Positions 1-7,773 of a stretch of 10,756 nt of DNA are shown one piece after another. Each line of letters starts with the position of its first letter. The stretch's first letter is position 1. The notes below the pieces were generated by a model. That model ran no database searches. It was not told where the DNA came from and worked only from the letters and a program-made list of their open reading frames with translations. This DNA comes from Campylobacterales bacterium (lineage in GTDB: Bacteria; Campylobacterota; Campylobacteria; Campylobacterales; QNZT01), in contig JALULO010000121.1 in NCBI GenBank assembly GCA_027056215.1, positions 1 to 10,756 on the forward strand. The letters are read 5' to 3'. The position numbers and the translations under genes are program-made.

Positions 1-526
1 CACTAAAAAGCATACGATTTATCTCTCTTGATCCTGCTACAAGACGCATAAATACTTTTCCAAGTTCAAAATGTTCACTTTCATGTAACCAAATATCGAT
101 CGAATTGACAACATCAACATACGTTTCCAACTCCTTGATGTCATAGCCCTTTGCCAAGAAATAATCATACGTGATTTTAGTAGCACATCGTGTCGTATCG
201 AGATGATACCACGTATATTTATTTGCACAATCTTGACCAGTTTTGTGATGATCAAGCAATAAAATTTCTATATCTTTAGGAGAATTTTCAACACCTTGAA
301 CCAGATTTTTCGCTTGCTGTAAACTGAGGTTCAAATCTGTAATCAAAATCAGATTATCTTCAGAGCCTTGCATATATATCTTACGTAGTATCGCATCAAT
401 ACGATTATCAATCTCTGAACCATAGTTTGAGTTATAGTAGCTAATATCTTTAAAACATCTCTGTGTGATCAACTGACAACTATAACCGTCAAGATCCGTA
501 TGAGAGAGATGAAACACTTTTTGCAT
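1..526 (-). CDS. DHH-family phosphoesterase, N-terminal part (C-terminus beyond window)
   Basis: The reading frame is open from ATG at 526 to the window edge, about 175 residues, so the gene is partial at its 3' end. The protein begins MQKVFHLSHTDLDGYS; HTDLDG is the first metal-binding motif of the DHH superfamily. It is followed by LILITDLNL near residue 60 and LLLDHHKTG near residue 90, which carries the DHH signature itself. The family contains Mn-dependent phosphoesterases acting on short RNAs or nucleotides (NrnA/NrnB oligoribonucleases, c-di-AMP/pGpG hydrolases, RecJ). The short N-terminal segment before the DHH motif looks more like the NrnB-type proteins than RecJ, but the substrate cannot be assigned without the C-terminal DHHA1 region. 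The start is supported by AGGAA 7 bases upstream; the slightly earlier ATG at 533 runs into a stop after 14 codons. It begins 14 bases after the flhA stop codon, so the two are very likely co-transcribed. Confidence 0.85.
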   Translation of the reverse strand, partial: MQKVFHLSHTDLDGYSCQLITQRCFKDISYYNSNYGSEIDNRIDAILRKIYMQGSEDNLILITDLNLSLQQAKNLVQGVENSPKDIEILLLDHHKTGQDCANKYTWYHLDTTRCATKITYDYFLAKGYDIKELETYVDVVNSIDIWLHESEHFELGKVFMRLVAGSREINRMLFS

Positions 527-540
527 CAATCATTTCCTTT

Positions 541-2709
541 TTATAAATCTTCTATATCGATAGAACTTAACACTTCAAACTTTGCTGATGGATCAACTTC
601 AGCATGAGAAAGCACAACGATATCTAAACTAAACTTTTTAAAGATATCAGCCAATGGCTTCCGTATACTCGGGTCAACAATCAAAATAACAGGGGCAACA
701 CCCCTTTGCAATATCAAAGCAGCTTCGTCACTTACCTTTTGTACCAGTGCGTTGATCTGACCGATATTTAACATCAACTCTTTTAAACCATCACGCTCTT
801 GCAAATGCTCCAATAGTTTTTGTTCTGTCGGTGCAGCCAATGTTACAAGTTTCAAAACACCTTGCTCATCTTTGTATTGGTTGGTAATCACACGAGCAAG
901 CCTAGCGCGTACCTGTTCATTGATGATATCTACATTTTTTGTTACTTCTGCAACATCACTAATGGTTTCTAAGATTGTCAACATATCTTTGATAGGAATT
1001 TTCTCTGCTAACAACTCTTTTAAGATACGTTGAATCAATCCGATAGAAGCCACTTTAAGTACATCATCGACCACAACAGGATAACTTTTTTTCACTTTAT
1101 CTAACAACTCTTGCACATCTTGACGCGTGAGTAATTCATCTGCATACTTTTTGATTAACTCACTGATGTGTGTTGAAATCACAGTCGATGGATCAACTAC
1201 CGTATAACCTTTGGCAATCGCTTCTTCTTTTTGTTCAGGATTAACCCATATGGCATCTAACCCAAATGCAGGCTCTTTAGTCGCTATACCATCGATAGGC
1301 TCACTTACAAGACCATTATCCATAGCAAGAAATTTGTCCGGATACACTTCTCCACCACCTATTTCTACCCCTTTTAACAAAAGTTCATATTGGTTAGGGG
1401 TTAAGTGCAAATTGTCACGGATACGTACCTGGGGTATCAAAAAACCATAATCCGTTGCAATCTTTCGACGCATACTTTTGATACGATCAAGTAAATCCCC
1501 TTTCATCGCAGGATCGGCTAATCGAATCAACTGATATCCAAGATCAAGTTCAAGAACTTCTTGTTTAAGGATATCTTCAAGAACTTTCTCTTCCTCTTCA
1601 CGCACTGCTTCTGGTGATTTTTCAGGAGCCGGAGCAGCACCTTCTTCACCCTCACCTCCAAGTTCAACCTCTTCACCTAACATCGGTTTTTCTCCCGAGT
1701 TACTGATCAGATAACCAAGTCCTACAAATACTAAACCTACAAAGCCAAGCGAGAGTGTAGGCAATCCAGGAACAATAGCAAAGAGTAATAAAATAGCACC
1801 AACGATATATAATGTTTTATAATCACCCATAAGCTGATCTATAGCATTGGTTGCAAAACTCTCACCTTCACCCCCAGCTTTAGTCGCACGGGTGATGATA
1901 ATACCGGTTGCAGTAGACATAACAAGTGCGGGTAACTGCCCCACCAAACCATCACCAATCGTTAAAATCGTAAAGGTCTGTGCTGCACTACTTGCATCCA
2001 TATCAAACTGAAACATACCAATCAAGAAACCACCGATGATATTGATAATCGTGATGATGATACCTGCAACAGCATCACCTTTAACAAACTTACTAGAACC
2101 ATCCATCGCCCCGTAAAAATTTGCTTCTTGTATAACTGATTCTCTTCGTTCACGGGCTGTTTTTTCATCAATCAATCCAGCATTTAAATCAGCATCTATC
2201 GCCATCTGTTTACCAGGCATCGCATCAAGTGTAAAACGTGCAGCAACTTCTGCAACTCTTGTTGAACCTTTGGTAATAACCATAAAGTTAATCAAAACAA
2301 GAATGATAAAAACGATGACACCGATCACATAGTTACCACCTACTACAAACTGCCCAAAGGAGGTGATGATATCACTCACAGCCTCAGGACCGGCATGCCC
2401 TTCTGAGAGAATCATCCTCGTTGTTGCGATATTTAAAGAGAGTCGAAAAAGTGTGATGATAAGAATCAAAGTTGGGAAGGTTGTCAAATCAGTAGGTTTT
2501 GGGATATAAAGTGAGATCATCAAAACCAGTACAGCTACTGCTAGTGAGATCGTTAAAAAAAGATCAAGAACCGCACTGGGAAGAGGAACGATGATAATCG
2601 CTAAAATAGCAATCACAAAGAAGACTACGGCCAAATCTTTGGATGCCGCGAGAGGCGCTAAAAACTTTTGAACACTTTGCAAGGTCTGCGCATTTTTACT
2701 TCGTGCCAA
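541..2709 (-). CDS. flhA: Flagellar type III export gate protein FlhA
   Basis: This is the 722-residue FlhA, the large membrane component of the flagellar type III export gate. It couples proton flow to export and docks chaperone-substrate complexes on its cytosolic domain. The N-terminal half has about eight hydrophobic segments (for example 27-43, 48-68, 121-146, 212-236, 300-336). The FHIPEP family signature lies at about 147-170, with core RVAEVAARFTLDAMPGKQM. A Glu-rich linker (about 346-380) precedes the cytosolic domain (about 381-722). Length is normal for the family and no damage is seen. The start codon is TTG at 2707-2709, with AAGGAAT five bases upstream; the first in-frame ATG would remove the first 63 residues and two membrane segments, so TTG is well supported. 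The gene starts 19 bases after the stop of the Rrf2-type regulator and is followed closely by the DHH phosphoesterase. The Rrf2-flhA linkage is familiar from Campylobacter and its relatives. Confidence 0.97.
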   Translation of the reverse strand: MARSKNAQTLQSVQKFLAPLAASKDLAVVFFVIAILAIIIVPLPSAVLDLFLTISLAVAVLVLMISLYIPKPTDLTTFPTLILIITLFRLSLNIATTRMILSEGHAGPEAVSDIITSFGQFVVGGNYVIGVIVFIILVLINFMVITKGSTRVAEVAARFTLDAMPGKQMAIDADLNAGLIDEKTARERRESVIQEANFYGAMDGSSKFVKGDAVAGIIITIINIIGGFLIGMFQFDMDASSAAQTFTILTIGDGLVGQLPALVMSTATGIIITRATKAGGEGESFATNAIDQLMGDYKTLYIVGAILLLFAIVPGLPTLSLGFVGLVFVGLGYLISNSGEKPMLGEEVELGGEGEEGAAPAPEKSPEAVREEEEKVLEDILKQEVLELDLGYQLIRLADPAMKGDLLDRIKSMRRKIATDYGFLIPQVRIRDNLHLTPNQYELLLKGVEIGGGEVYPDKFLAMDNGLVSEPIDGIATKEPAFGLDAIWVNPEQKEEAIAKGYTVVDPSTVISTHISELIKKYADELLTRQDVQELLDKVKKSYPVVVDDVLKVASIGLIQRILKELLAEKIPIKDMLTILETISDVAEVTKNVDIINEQVRARLARVITNQYKDEQGVLKLVTLAAPTEQKLLEHLQERDGLKELMLNIGQINALVQKVSDEAALILQRGVAPVILIVDPSIRKPLADIFKKFSLDIVVLSHAEVDPSAKFEVLSSIDIEDL

Positions 2710-2728
2710 CGGATTCCTTATCTATTCG

Positions 2729-3127
2729 TTACAATATATCTTTTAGTGTCAATTCCTTGAAAAAATCATCCATCTTCTCTTGAAATTTATTTAAGAATGG
2801 CCATATCATACAAAAATCCCCCTTACCGGAAGGACAAGATGAAGCAGCAGCAGCACATTCAAAAACAGTAAGAGGTTTTTTCTCCGCCACTTCAATGATA
2901 TCACGTACATAAATCTCTTTTGGTTCTTTGTTTAAAGAGAATCCACCCTTCGCACCCTTATACGATTTTAGAATGCCTTCACGAGCTAATGACTGTAATA
3001 TCTTTGCTAAAAAACTACGAGAGATATTTAGTCTTTTAGATAGTGTGTCAACATCTTCAGGTGCATTTTGACGAGAAATCAATACTAAGGATAATAATGC
3101 ATATTCGCTTGCCCGTGTAAGTAACAT
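2729..3127 (-). CDS. Rrf2-family transcriptional regulator with three C-terminal cysteines
   Basis: This 132-residue protein has the Rrf2 layout (IscR/NsrR/CymR relatives). The N-terminus is MLLTRASEYALLSL, a winged helix-turn-helix follows with recognition region about 28-50 (LSKRLNISRSFLAKILQSL), and the wing motif KGAKGGFSL lies at 57-65. Cys91, Cys98 and Cys106 sit where IscR, NsrR and relatives bind an Fe-S cluster. The spacing here is C-x6-C-x7-C, slightly wider than the C-x5-C-x5-C type of IscR. A redox-, nitric oxide- or iron-sensing role is therefore plausible but not proven. The start ATG at 3127 is preceded by GGAG, and a TATAAT sits about 30 bases upstream. As first gene of the regulator-flhA-dhh run it is likely to control its own operon and possibly the divergent protease genes. 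No operator could be assigned. Confidence 0.92.
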   Translation of the reverse strand: MLLTRASEYALLSLVLISRQNAPEDVDTLSKRLNISRSFLAKILQSLAREGILKSYKGAKGGFSLNKEPKEIYVRDIIEVAEKKPLTVFECAAAASSCPSGKGDFCMIWPFLNKFQEKMDDFFKELTLKDIL

Positions 3128-3157
3128 AAAACTCCAATTTAAGGGTAATTTTATCCT

Positions 3158-3163
3158 ATTATA
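3158..3163 (-). promoter_or_regulatory. -10 box for the rrf2-flhA-dhh operon
   Basis: Read on the minus strand this is a perfect TATAAT, 30 bases upstream of the regulator ATG and ahead of its GGAG ribosome site. Campylobacterota sigma-70 promoters depend mainly on the -10 box and lack a conserved -35, which fits the AT-rich upstream DNA here. The assignment is by consensus and position only. If right, regulator, flhA and dhh share one housekeeping-type promoter. Confidence 0.5.
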
Positions 3164-3252
3164 TCACATATATCTACAGAAACAAAATAGCAAGCTACAT
3201 ACCTGTACTTTTTCTTTCCTTCCTTTTAAACAATTTATTTACAATTAAAAGA

Positions 3253-3258
3253 TATAAT
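3253..3258 (+). promoter_or_regulatory. -10 box for the prodomain-protease gene pair
   Basis: This is a perfect TATAAT on the plus strand within an AT-rich tract. Transcription should begin near 3265. That leaves only about 7 bases before the ATG at 3272, with no ribosome-binding sequence, but about 22 bases before the TTG at 3287, which has AAGGA 7 bases upstream. The promoter position therefore argues for the TTG start of the following gene. Confidence 0.5.
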
Positions 3259-3286
3259 CAACTTATATATTATGAAGGACTTAATT

Positions 3287-3673
3287 TTGAAAACAATATT
3301 TTTATCTCTTTTTTTAACAACTTTACTCTTTAGTAGCGATAGTTTCTATTATGCGTTTGGTAAAAAAGTTGAAGTAAAAAAACTACCTCAAAGTAGAAAT
3401 CTTGATGATGCAAATATCACCTATTATCAAACACAAAATGGTCACAAAATCGGTGTTAAACATAGTATCATCATCGGATGTGAAAAAAACACACCTTGCT
3501 TAGAGGCTCTAAAGAAGTATGATATTGTAGCTATTGAAAAACTTTCACCAACGTTATATCTACTCACACTTCCAAAAGATGCAGATCCTTTTGAAGTATC
3601 TAATAGTATATACCATGAAAAAGGAATTAAACTAGCACATCCAAACTTTATCCAAAAAAGGCAACTAAGATGA
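3287..3673 (+). CDS. Exported S8 protease propeptide-like protein (stand-alone prodomain)
   Basis: The protein has 128 residues from TTG 3287, or 133 from ATG 3272. TTG is preferred because AAGGA lies 7 bases before it and because it gives a compact signal peptide starting MKTIFLSLFLTTLLFSS; the ATG has no ribosome site and is too near the -10 box. The exported part contains Cys65 and Cys71, which could form a disulfide. Its C-terminal half (about 72-122) has the pattern of a subtilase propeptide: a segment ending PTLYLLTLPKDADP, a helix-like stretch, then KGIKLAHPNF, comparable to the common 'GV-x-A-x-PN' ending of S8 N-terminal domains just before the mature enzyme. The next gene is an S8 protease that lacks such a domain and starts inside the stop codon of this one (ATGA, 3670-3673). 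I infer a folding chaperone and/or inhibitor acting in trans. No named family is claimed; the propeptide resemblance is by eye. Confidence 0.75.
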   Translation: MKTIFLSLFLTTLLFSSDSFYYAFGKKVEVKKLPQSRNLDDANITYYQTQNGHKIGVKHSIIIGCEKNTPCLEALKKYDIVAIEKLSPTLYLLTLPKDADPFEVSNSIYHEKGIKLAHPNFIQKRQLR

Positions 3674-4794
3674 TCCGTACTATTGCTTTTAGCATAATTA
3701 TCTTAATCACTCTTTTGCATGGGTGTGGAAGTTCAAACAATAACAATGGAAATACAACCATTGACTATCGTAAAAACTTCAATCCTTTAAATGAACCATT
3801 TTTCCCATATCAATGGTATTTATCTTATACACAAAATCAATTTTCACAAAGTGGCGGTATCGATCAAGATGCCAATATACATATTTTAAATGCATGGAAA
3901 TATACACGGGGTAAAGGTGTTACGGTAGCTGTAATCGACGGAAACTTTGAACCCTCTCACCCAGACCTAGCACCCAATGTCTCAGCATTTTACAATGCAG
4001 ACTTCAAAACCAGTGATGTCACCAATAAAACAGATGAATCTTCTCATGGTTTAGCCTGTGCTGGGTTTATCGCTGCTCCTCCCAATGGTATAGGTATTTT
4101 AGGTAGTGCTCCGGAAGCAAAACTTATCTTAATCTCACAAGAGTTTATAGATGATGCTGCGGGCATACGTGCTTTTGAATATGCAAAAGACCATGGTGCA
4201 AAAATCATCAGTAACAGTTGGGGCACAAACAACGTTTCACCTGCTATCGCTTCCGAAATGCAAGATATCAAAGATCAGGGAATCACAATCTTTTTCGCAA
4301 GTGGCAATGAAAACGTAAACCTTGATGATGCAGGATTTAATGACGAATCCGAGCAACCTAGTGTCATCGGTATAGGATCTACAAATGAATTTAATAAACG
4401 TGCATCGTATTCAAACTATGGGTCAAATATCGATTTACTAGCACCCGGTGGTGAAGTAGTAGGCTTGGTGGGATTAGATGATACAGGTGATCAAGGTAGT
4501 CCTTATGTCTATTATCAGTTTGATAACAGCTATGAAATCAAACTTGATAAAGACCATGCTTTTGAAACTGGAACAAGTTTTTCATGTCCTCTTGTTGCAG
4601 GTGTAGGCGCTTTGATGTTAAGTGTCAATCCAAAGCTCACACCAGATCAAATCGAAGAGATACTAATCGAGACAGCAGATAAGATAGAAGAAAACGATGC
4701 AAACTATAATCAAAATGGATTCTCGCTGACACACGGCTACGGCAAAGTCAATGCTGCTAAAGCCGTCTTAAAAGCTAAAAGCTTAGTACAGTAG
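3670..4794 (+). CDS. Subtilisin-like S8 serine protease, predicted lipoprotein
   Basis: This 374-residue subtilase is predicted to be an envelope-anchored endopeptidase. It opens with a short signal peptide ending LLHGC, so Cys19 is the likely lipidation site; Gly-Ser follows, with no Asp at +2, which favours the outer membrane. An Asn-rich spacer (22-30) leads to FFPYQWYL (44-51), the usual beginning of a mature S8 catalytic domain. The triad is complete: Asp90 in VAVIDGN, His126 in SSHGLACAG, Ser303 in GTSFSCP, with oxyanion Asn213 in ASGNEN. The His motif is HGLACAG rather than the common HGTHVAG, somewhat closer to kexin-type HGT-x-CAG. No propeptide is present between the lipid anchor and the catalytic domain; the preceding, ATGA-overlapping gene appears to supply it. 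The substrate is unknown. The frame is intact. Confidence 0.93.
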   Translation: MIRTIAFSIIILITLLHGCGSSNNNNGNTTIDYRKNFNPLNEPFFPYQWYLSYTQNQFSQSGGIDQDANIHILNAWKYTRGKGVTVAVIDGNFEPSHPDLAPNVSAFYNADFKTSDVTNKTDESSHGLACAGFIAAPPNGIGILGSAPEAKLILISQEFIDDAAGIRAFEYAKDHGAKIISNSWGTNNVSPAIASEMQDIKDQGITIFFASGNENVNLDDAGFNDESEQPSVIGIGSTNEFNKRASYSNYGSNIDLLAPGGEVVGLVGLDDTGDQGSPYVYYQFDNSYEIKLDKDHAFETGTSFSCPLVAGVGALMLSVNPKLTPDQIEEILIETADKIEENDANYNQNGFSLTHGYGKVNAAKAVLKAKSLVQ

Positions 4795-5013
4795 CACCAC
4801 TACCAACAATAAACACCATATGCTTTATTTTTCCAACTTCCTACAACTATACATGATGGTAAGGAGTATGCCACAAATACCTACAAGAAGGCTTTTGTAC
4901 TAAACATAAACGCTTATACAATTACAATATTTTCTAAAAAATAAAATATATTAAGTATCATGAAGTATAATAGTTTATACGGTAATTTACAATAAAAGAT
5001 AATCGAGTTGTTC
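4795..5013. other. Intergenic region between the protease and the three-gene cassette
   Basis: This stretch of about 220 bases holds no convincing gene. It contains only a weak AT-only inverted repeat (AATAAA at 4808-4813 against TTTATT at 4824-4829, followed by three T) that might be a poor terminator, and further down the promoter of the next operon. A 27-codon frame from 4820 and an overlapping open frame have no family resemblance I can name. Confidence 0.5.
4966..4971 (+). promoter_or_regulatory. -10 box of the three-gene signalling cassette
   Basis: This is a perfect TATAAT about 40 bases upstream of the first cassette gene, preceded by AT-rich DNA with no clear -35, as is usual in Campylobacterota. 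It is the only good promoter match ahead of the three coupled genes, so it probably drives all of them. A start near 4978 would give a leader of about 35 bases. Confidence 0.5.
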
Positions 5014-7773
5014 ATGAAAAAAGATAGGAATAGGCTTTTCTTTTGCCAAACACTTCAAGATACAATAGCATTTAACTTTTTGCTTCCTATCCGTACGCTC
5101 TGTCTTTCATCAAAAAATCAAATATTTTCCTATTGCAAAGAACAAAAGTTTTTAGAAGCAGATTATAGTAGTGAAGAAAGTTTTGCACATGATTTAAAGT
5201 ATTATCTTTTAGATATTCCAAACTTTTTACATACCTACGAAAGAGATAAGAGTTCATTAGCTGCTAAGATACAAAAAGTAAAACCCACACAAATCAAATA
5301 CCTACGAAATCAGATTTATTTCACAAAAAGTAGTCTTAACCCTTTTTTTATGGCTTCCCTTGATAACTACGATGAGATAAGAACACTTAAAATGATTTTT
5401 TATCTCTATATTATTTTCGCACATACCCAAAAAAGTAATACGGTAGAACAAGAGACATTTTTTAACTTTTCTTACAAGTTTTTTCGCTTTGATAACAATC
5501 TCTATCTTATAGGTCCTGTTATGACCGATCATACATTTATTGATGACACCAATAGACTTGAATATATCAAAAATATAAAGAACTTTTTTACACTTCCTCT
5601 ACATACATATGAACTACTGAACATGATAAACCAAAGAAATGTTATATCCGAAGAGACATTTGTCACCAACACACAAAAGATAAAAAAAGTATTTCATGTT
5701 GCACAAAATAATTTTCAAAATAAATTTTATAAAAAAAGTACTATGCGTGATCTCGCAACGCACTATATCGTACAATCAAACAATAAAAAAATAACTAAAA
5801 TCGAAGATTGTATCCATAAAAAATCTCATGCATTTTACAAAACATCCATGCAAATAAAAAACAACCAGATACTCAGAGATCTCGAAGCATTAGAGTGGTT
5901 CAATGATCTTACATTTCAAAACCTCTCCTTTGAGACATCCCATGAAAATCTTAAAAATATCATACTAAACTACCTACAAAACATGCTTCAAGCAGATGGC
6001 TATATCATGTGTCGCTATGATCACTTTAACAAACACCTCTCCTTGATTGAACCAAACACTGCACTTAATGATGATTTTAAACATAAGATTTTAAAGTGGG
6101 TAGAGATCTTAAATCATGATGAAAAAACTTTAAAATCATCTTATACATACGATGTAATACAAAACTATCAAGAGCATAAAAACCCCATAAAACTAGTAGA
6201 AGATGTCAAACATCATCCCTATAAACTTTGTCAAGATGAGATACAAATCCAATCGATGCTAAGTATACCACTCATCTTTGACAAACGTGTTTTTACCGTA
6301 CTGCACTTTATCAGTTTTGACAAGTTTCGATTTGATGAAATCGATAAACGTTTTTTACTCAAACTCTCTTCCGCATTAAGTAGACGTTATATAGAAAACA
6401 ACCTCAACAGTTGCCTTGATCAAAGCGTTTCTTTACTAGAGGGATTACACAAAACCATCAACCACAGCTATCTAAAACAAAAAACCGATGAAGTCTGTGA
6501 AAATATTGCAAAAGCGTTTTCAAGCGATGGTGTTGTCATCTGGTTCAATAAAAGAGAAGTTTTTCAAACTCCCAAAGAAGTCAATGAACTCACCATTCTC
6601 TCACAAATCAATTTTTTGGATGAGAAAGAGATAGAAGACGATCAAAATTTTCCCATAGGAGAAGATGAGAAAAGTACGCTGCTTATGAAAAATTTGCATA
6701 AAGAGATACTCGTTATCGATGATATAAACGAATACTGTACAAACAACAAACATGACAATTTTTTTATGAAATACAAAAAAGAATTTATCAAAAAAGGGCT
6801 CACCTCAATCATGTTTGTACCCATTAAAAACTATGAAGGAAAAGTTTCCGGTGCGGTCATGATATATGACAAATCGTATCGAAACTATAACAAACTCTCC
6901 AAACGTATGCTGATACGTATCTCCGTATATATCGGTTCTGTTTTGAGTACAATCACCTATGCAAAATATCGAGAACAACAGATTGACGAACGAAACTTAC
7001 ATGAAAGTGCACAATACCTCAATATCATAAACAGTCGGGCAAAAGATCTCGAATATATCTTGAAAAAATTTAAACTCCCTGATAGTTATGACAAACACAG
7101 ACTTTTTTTAAATATTCAAGATATCAAAGATTTTACAGCATATACCAGACAGTACCTTTTTACCGTCTTTAAAGGTGGGAAAATCGTAATCAAAGAGTAT
7201 GATGAACTCCTCAAAAAAAGTATACAAGAGATCAGAAACAACAATGATTATACTGCCATTAAAGATGGTATCAATCAGGTATTGGCTGTCAATAAAAGTA
7301 AAATGCACCAAACAAAGGATATCAGTTACAAAAATTATATACGACACAATATACTTATAAAAATACCTTCCCAACAGTTACATGATGTACTCAATAACCT
7401 CATAAACAACGCCATAAAATATGGAAAAACGGGTAGTCATATAAAGCTGTGGGATGAGCGTATCGCACCCTATTTTTACTATATATACATCGAAAATATC
7501 GGTTATCCTATCAACACTGGAGAACATGAAAATATATTTAAAAAAGGTGTCAGAGGCTATGCGACAAAAAGTGTACTGGCTAAAAAGAAAGAGTTTCAAG
7601 AGAGCCTTTCAGAAAACAAAGGTATAGGACTTTATTTGGCAAAAGGAATTATCAAAGATGGACTTGACGGAAATATCACGCTACATGAATCGATTCCCAT
7701 CGGAAATAGTGGTTTTAGCAAAAATGTATTTGTTATAAAAATACCATACGCACTTACTAGGAGGGTAAAATGA
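5014..7773 (+). CDS. GAF-GAF-HATPase histidine-kinase-like protein with novel N-terminal region
   Basis: The protein has 919 residues from ATG 5014; a TTG at 5008 would add two. Neither start has a strong ribosome site. It has no signal peptide and no clear membrane segment, so it is probably cytosolic. Residues 1-290 match nothing I recognise and are rich in Lys, Asn, Phe and Tyr. Residues about 295-470 and 475-655 look like two GAF-type sensor domains, each with a 'SMLSIPLIF' or 'SIMFVPI' strand followed by a glycine- or phenylalanine-rich strand. A segment NLHESAQYLNII (from about 661) resembles a histidine-kinase H-box with His663, but the usual Pro is Tyr. The C-terminus is a GHKL/HATPase domain: N-box NNLINNAIKYG (794-804), a G1-like ENIGYPI (827-833) with Asn where DxG is usual (as in some CusS-type kinases), and G2 GIGLYLAKGI (870-879). 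It overlaps the next gene by ATGA. Kinase activity is likely but unproven; the ligand and cognate partner are unknown. Confidence 0.85.
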   Translation: MKKDRNRLFFCQTLQDTIAFNFLLPIRTLCLSSKNQIFSYCKEQKFLEADYSSEESFAHDLKYYLLDIPNFLHTYERDKSSLAAKIQKVKPTQIKYLRNQIYFTKSSLNPFFMASLDNYDEIRTLKMIFYLYIIFAHTQKSNTVEQETFFNFSYKFFRFDNNLYLIGPVMTDHTFIDDTNRLEYIKNIKNFFTLPLHTYELLNMINQRNVISEETFVTNTQKIKKVFHVAQNNFQNKFYKKSTMRDLATHYIVQSNNKKITKIEDCIHKKSHAFYKTSMQIKNNQILRDLEALEWFNDLTFQNLSFETSHENLKNIILNYLQNMLQADGYIMCRYDHFNKHLSLIEPNTALNDDFKHKILKWVEILNHDEKTLKSSYTYDVIQNYQEHKNPIKLVEDVKHHPYKLCQDEIQIQSMLSIPLIFDKRVFTVLHFISFDKFRFDEIDKRFLLKLSSALSRRYIENNLNSCLDQSVSLLEGLHKTINHSYLKQKTDEVCENIAKAFSSDGVVIWFNKREVFQTPKEVNELTILSQINFLDEKEIEDDQNFPIGEDEKSTLLMKNLHKEILVIDDINEYCTNNKHDNFFMKYKKEFIKKGLTSIMFVPIKNYEGKVSGAVMIYDKSYRNYNKLSKRMLIRISVYIGSVLSTITYAKYREQQIDERNLHESAQYLNIINSRAKDLEYILKKFKLPDSYDKHRLFLNIQDIKDFTAYTRQYLFTVFKGGKIVIKEYDELLKKSIQEIRNNNDYTAIKDGINQVLAVNKSKMHQTKDISYKNYIRHNILIKIPSQQLHDVLNNLINNAIKYGKTGSHIKLWDERIAPYFYYIYIENIGYPINTGEHENIFKKGVRGYATKSVLAKKKEFQESLSENKGIGLYLAKGIIKDGLDGNITLHESIPIGNSGFSKNVFVIKIPYALTRRVK
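7759..7765 (+). promoter_or_regulatory. Strong ribosome-binding site inside the kinase gene for the receiver gene
   Basis: AGGAGGG lies inside the last codons of the kinase-like gene, four bases before the ATG at 7770. It is the strongest Shine-Dalgarno match in the cassette, while the first gene has almost none. The receiver-like protein is therefore probably made in excess of the kinase-like protein. Confidence 0.7.

Noticed and set aside
37..255. 72-codon open frame on the minus strand starting MIITKLVK
   Set aside because: It lies within the DHH phosphoesterase frame, which carries clear motifs and continues to the window edge; this is a shadow frame.
4808..4832. Weak hairpin AATAAA...TTTATT followed by three T after the protease gene
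   Set aside because: The stem is only six A-T pairs with a ten-base loop and a short T run; in such AT-rich DNA this is expected by chance, so no terminator is called.
4820..4903. Short frame MLYFSNFLQLYMM... and an overlapping frame reading HDGKEYATNTYKK, faintly like a transposase DNGKE motif
   Set aside because: Too short, no ribosome site at a sensible distance, and the resemblance rests on a few residues with no second transposase motif or inverted repeats nearby.
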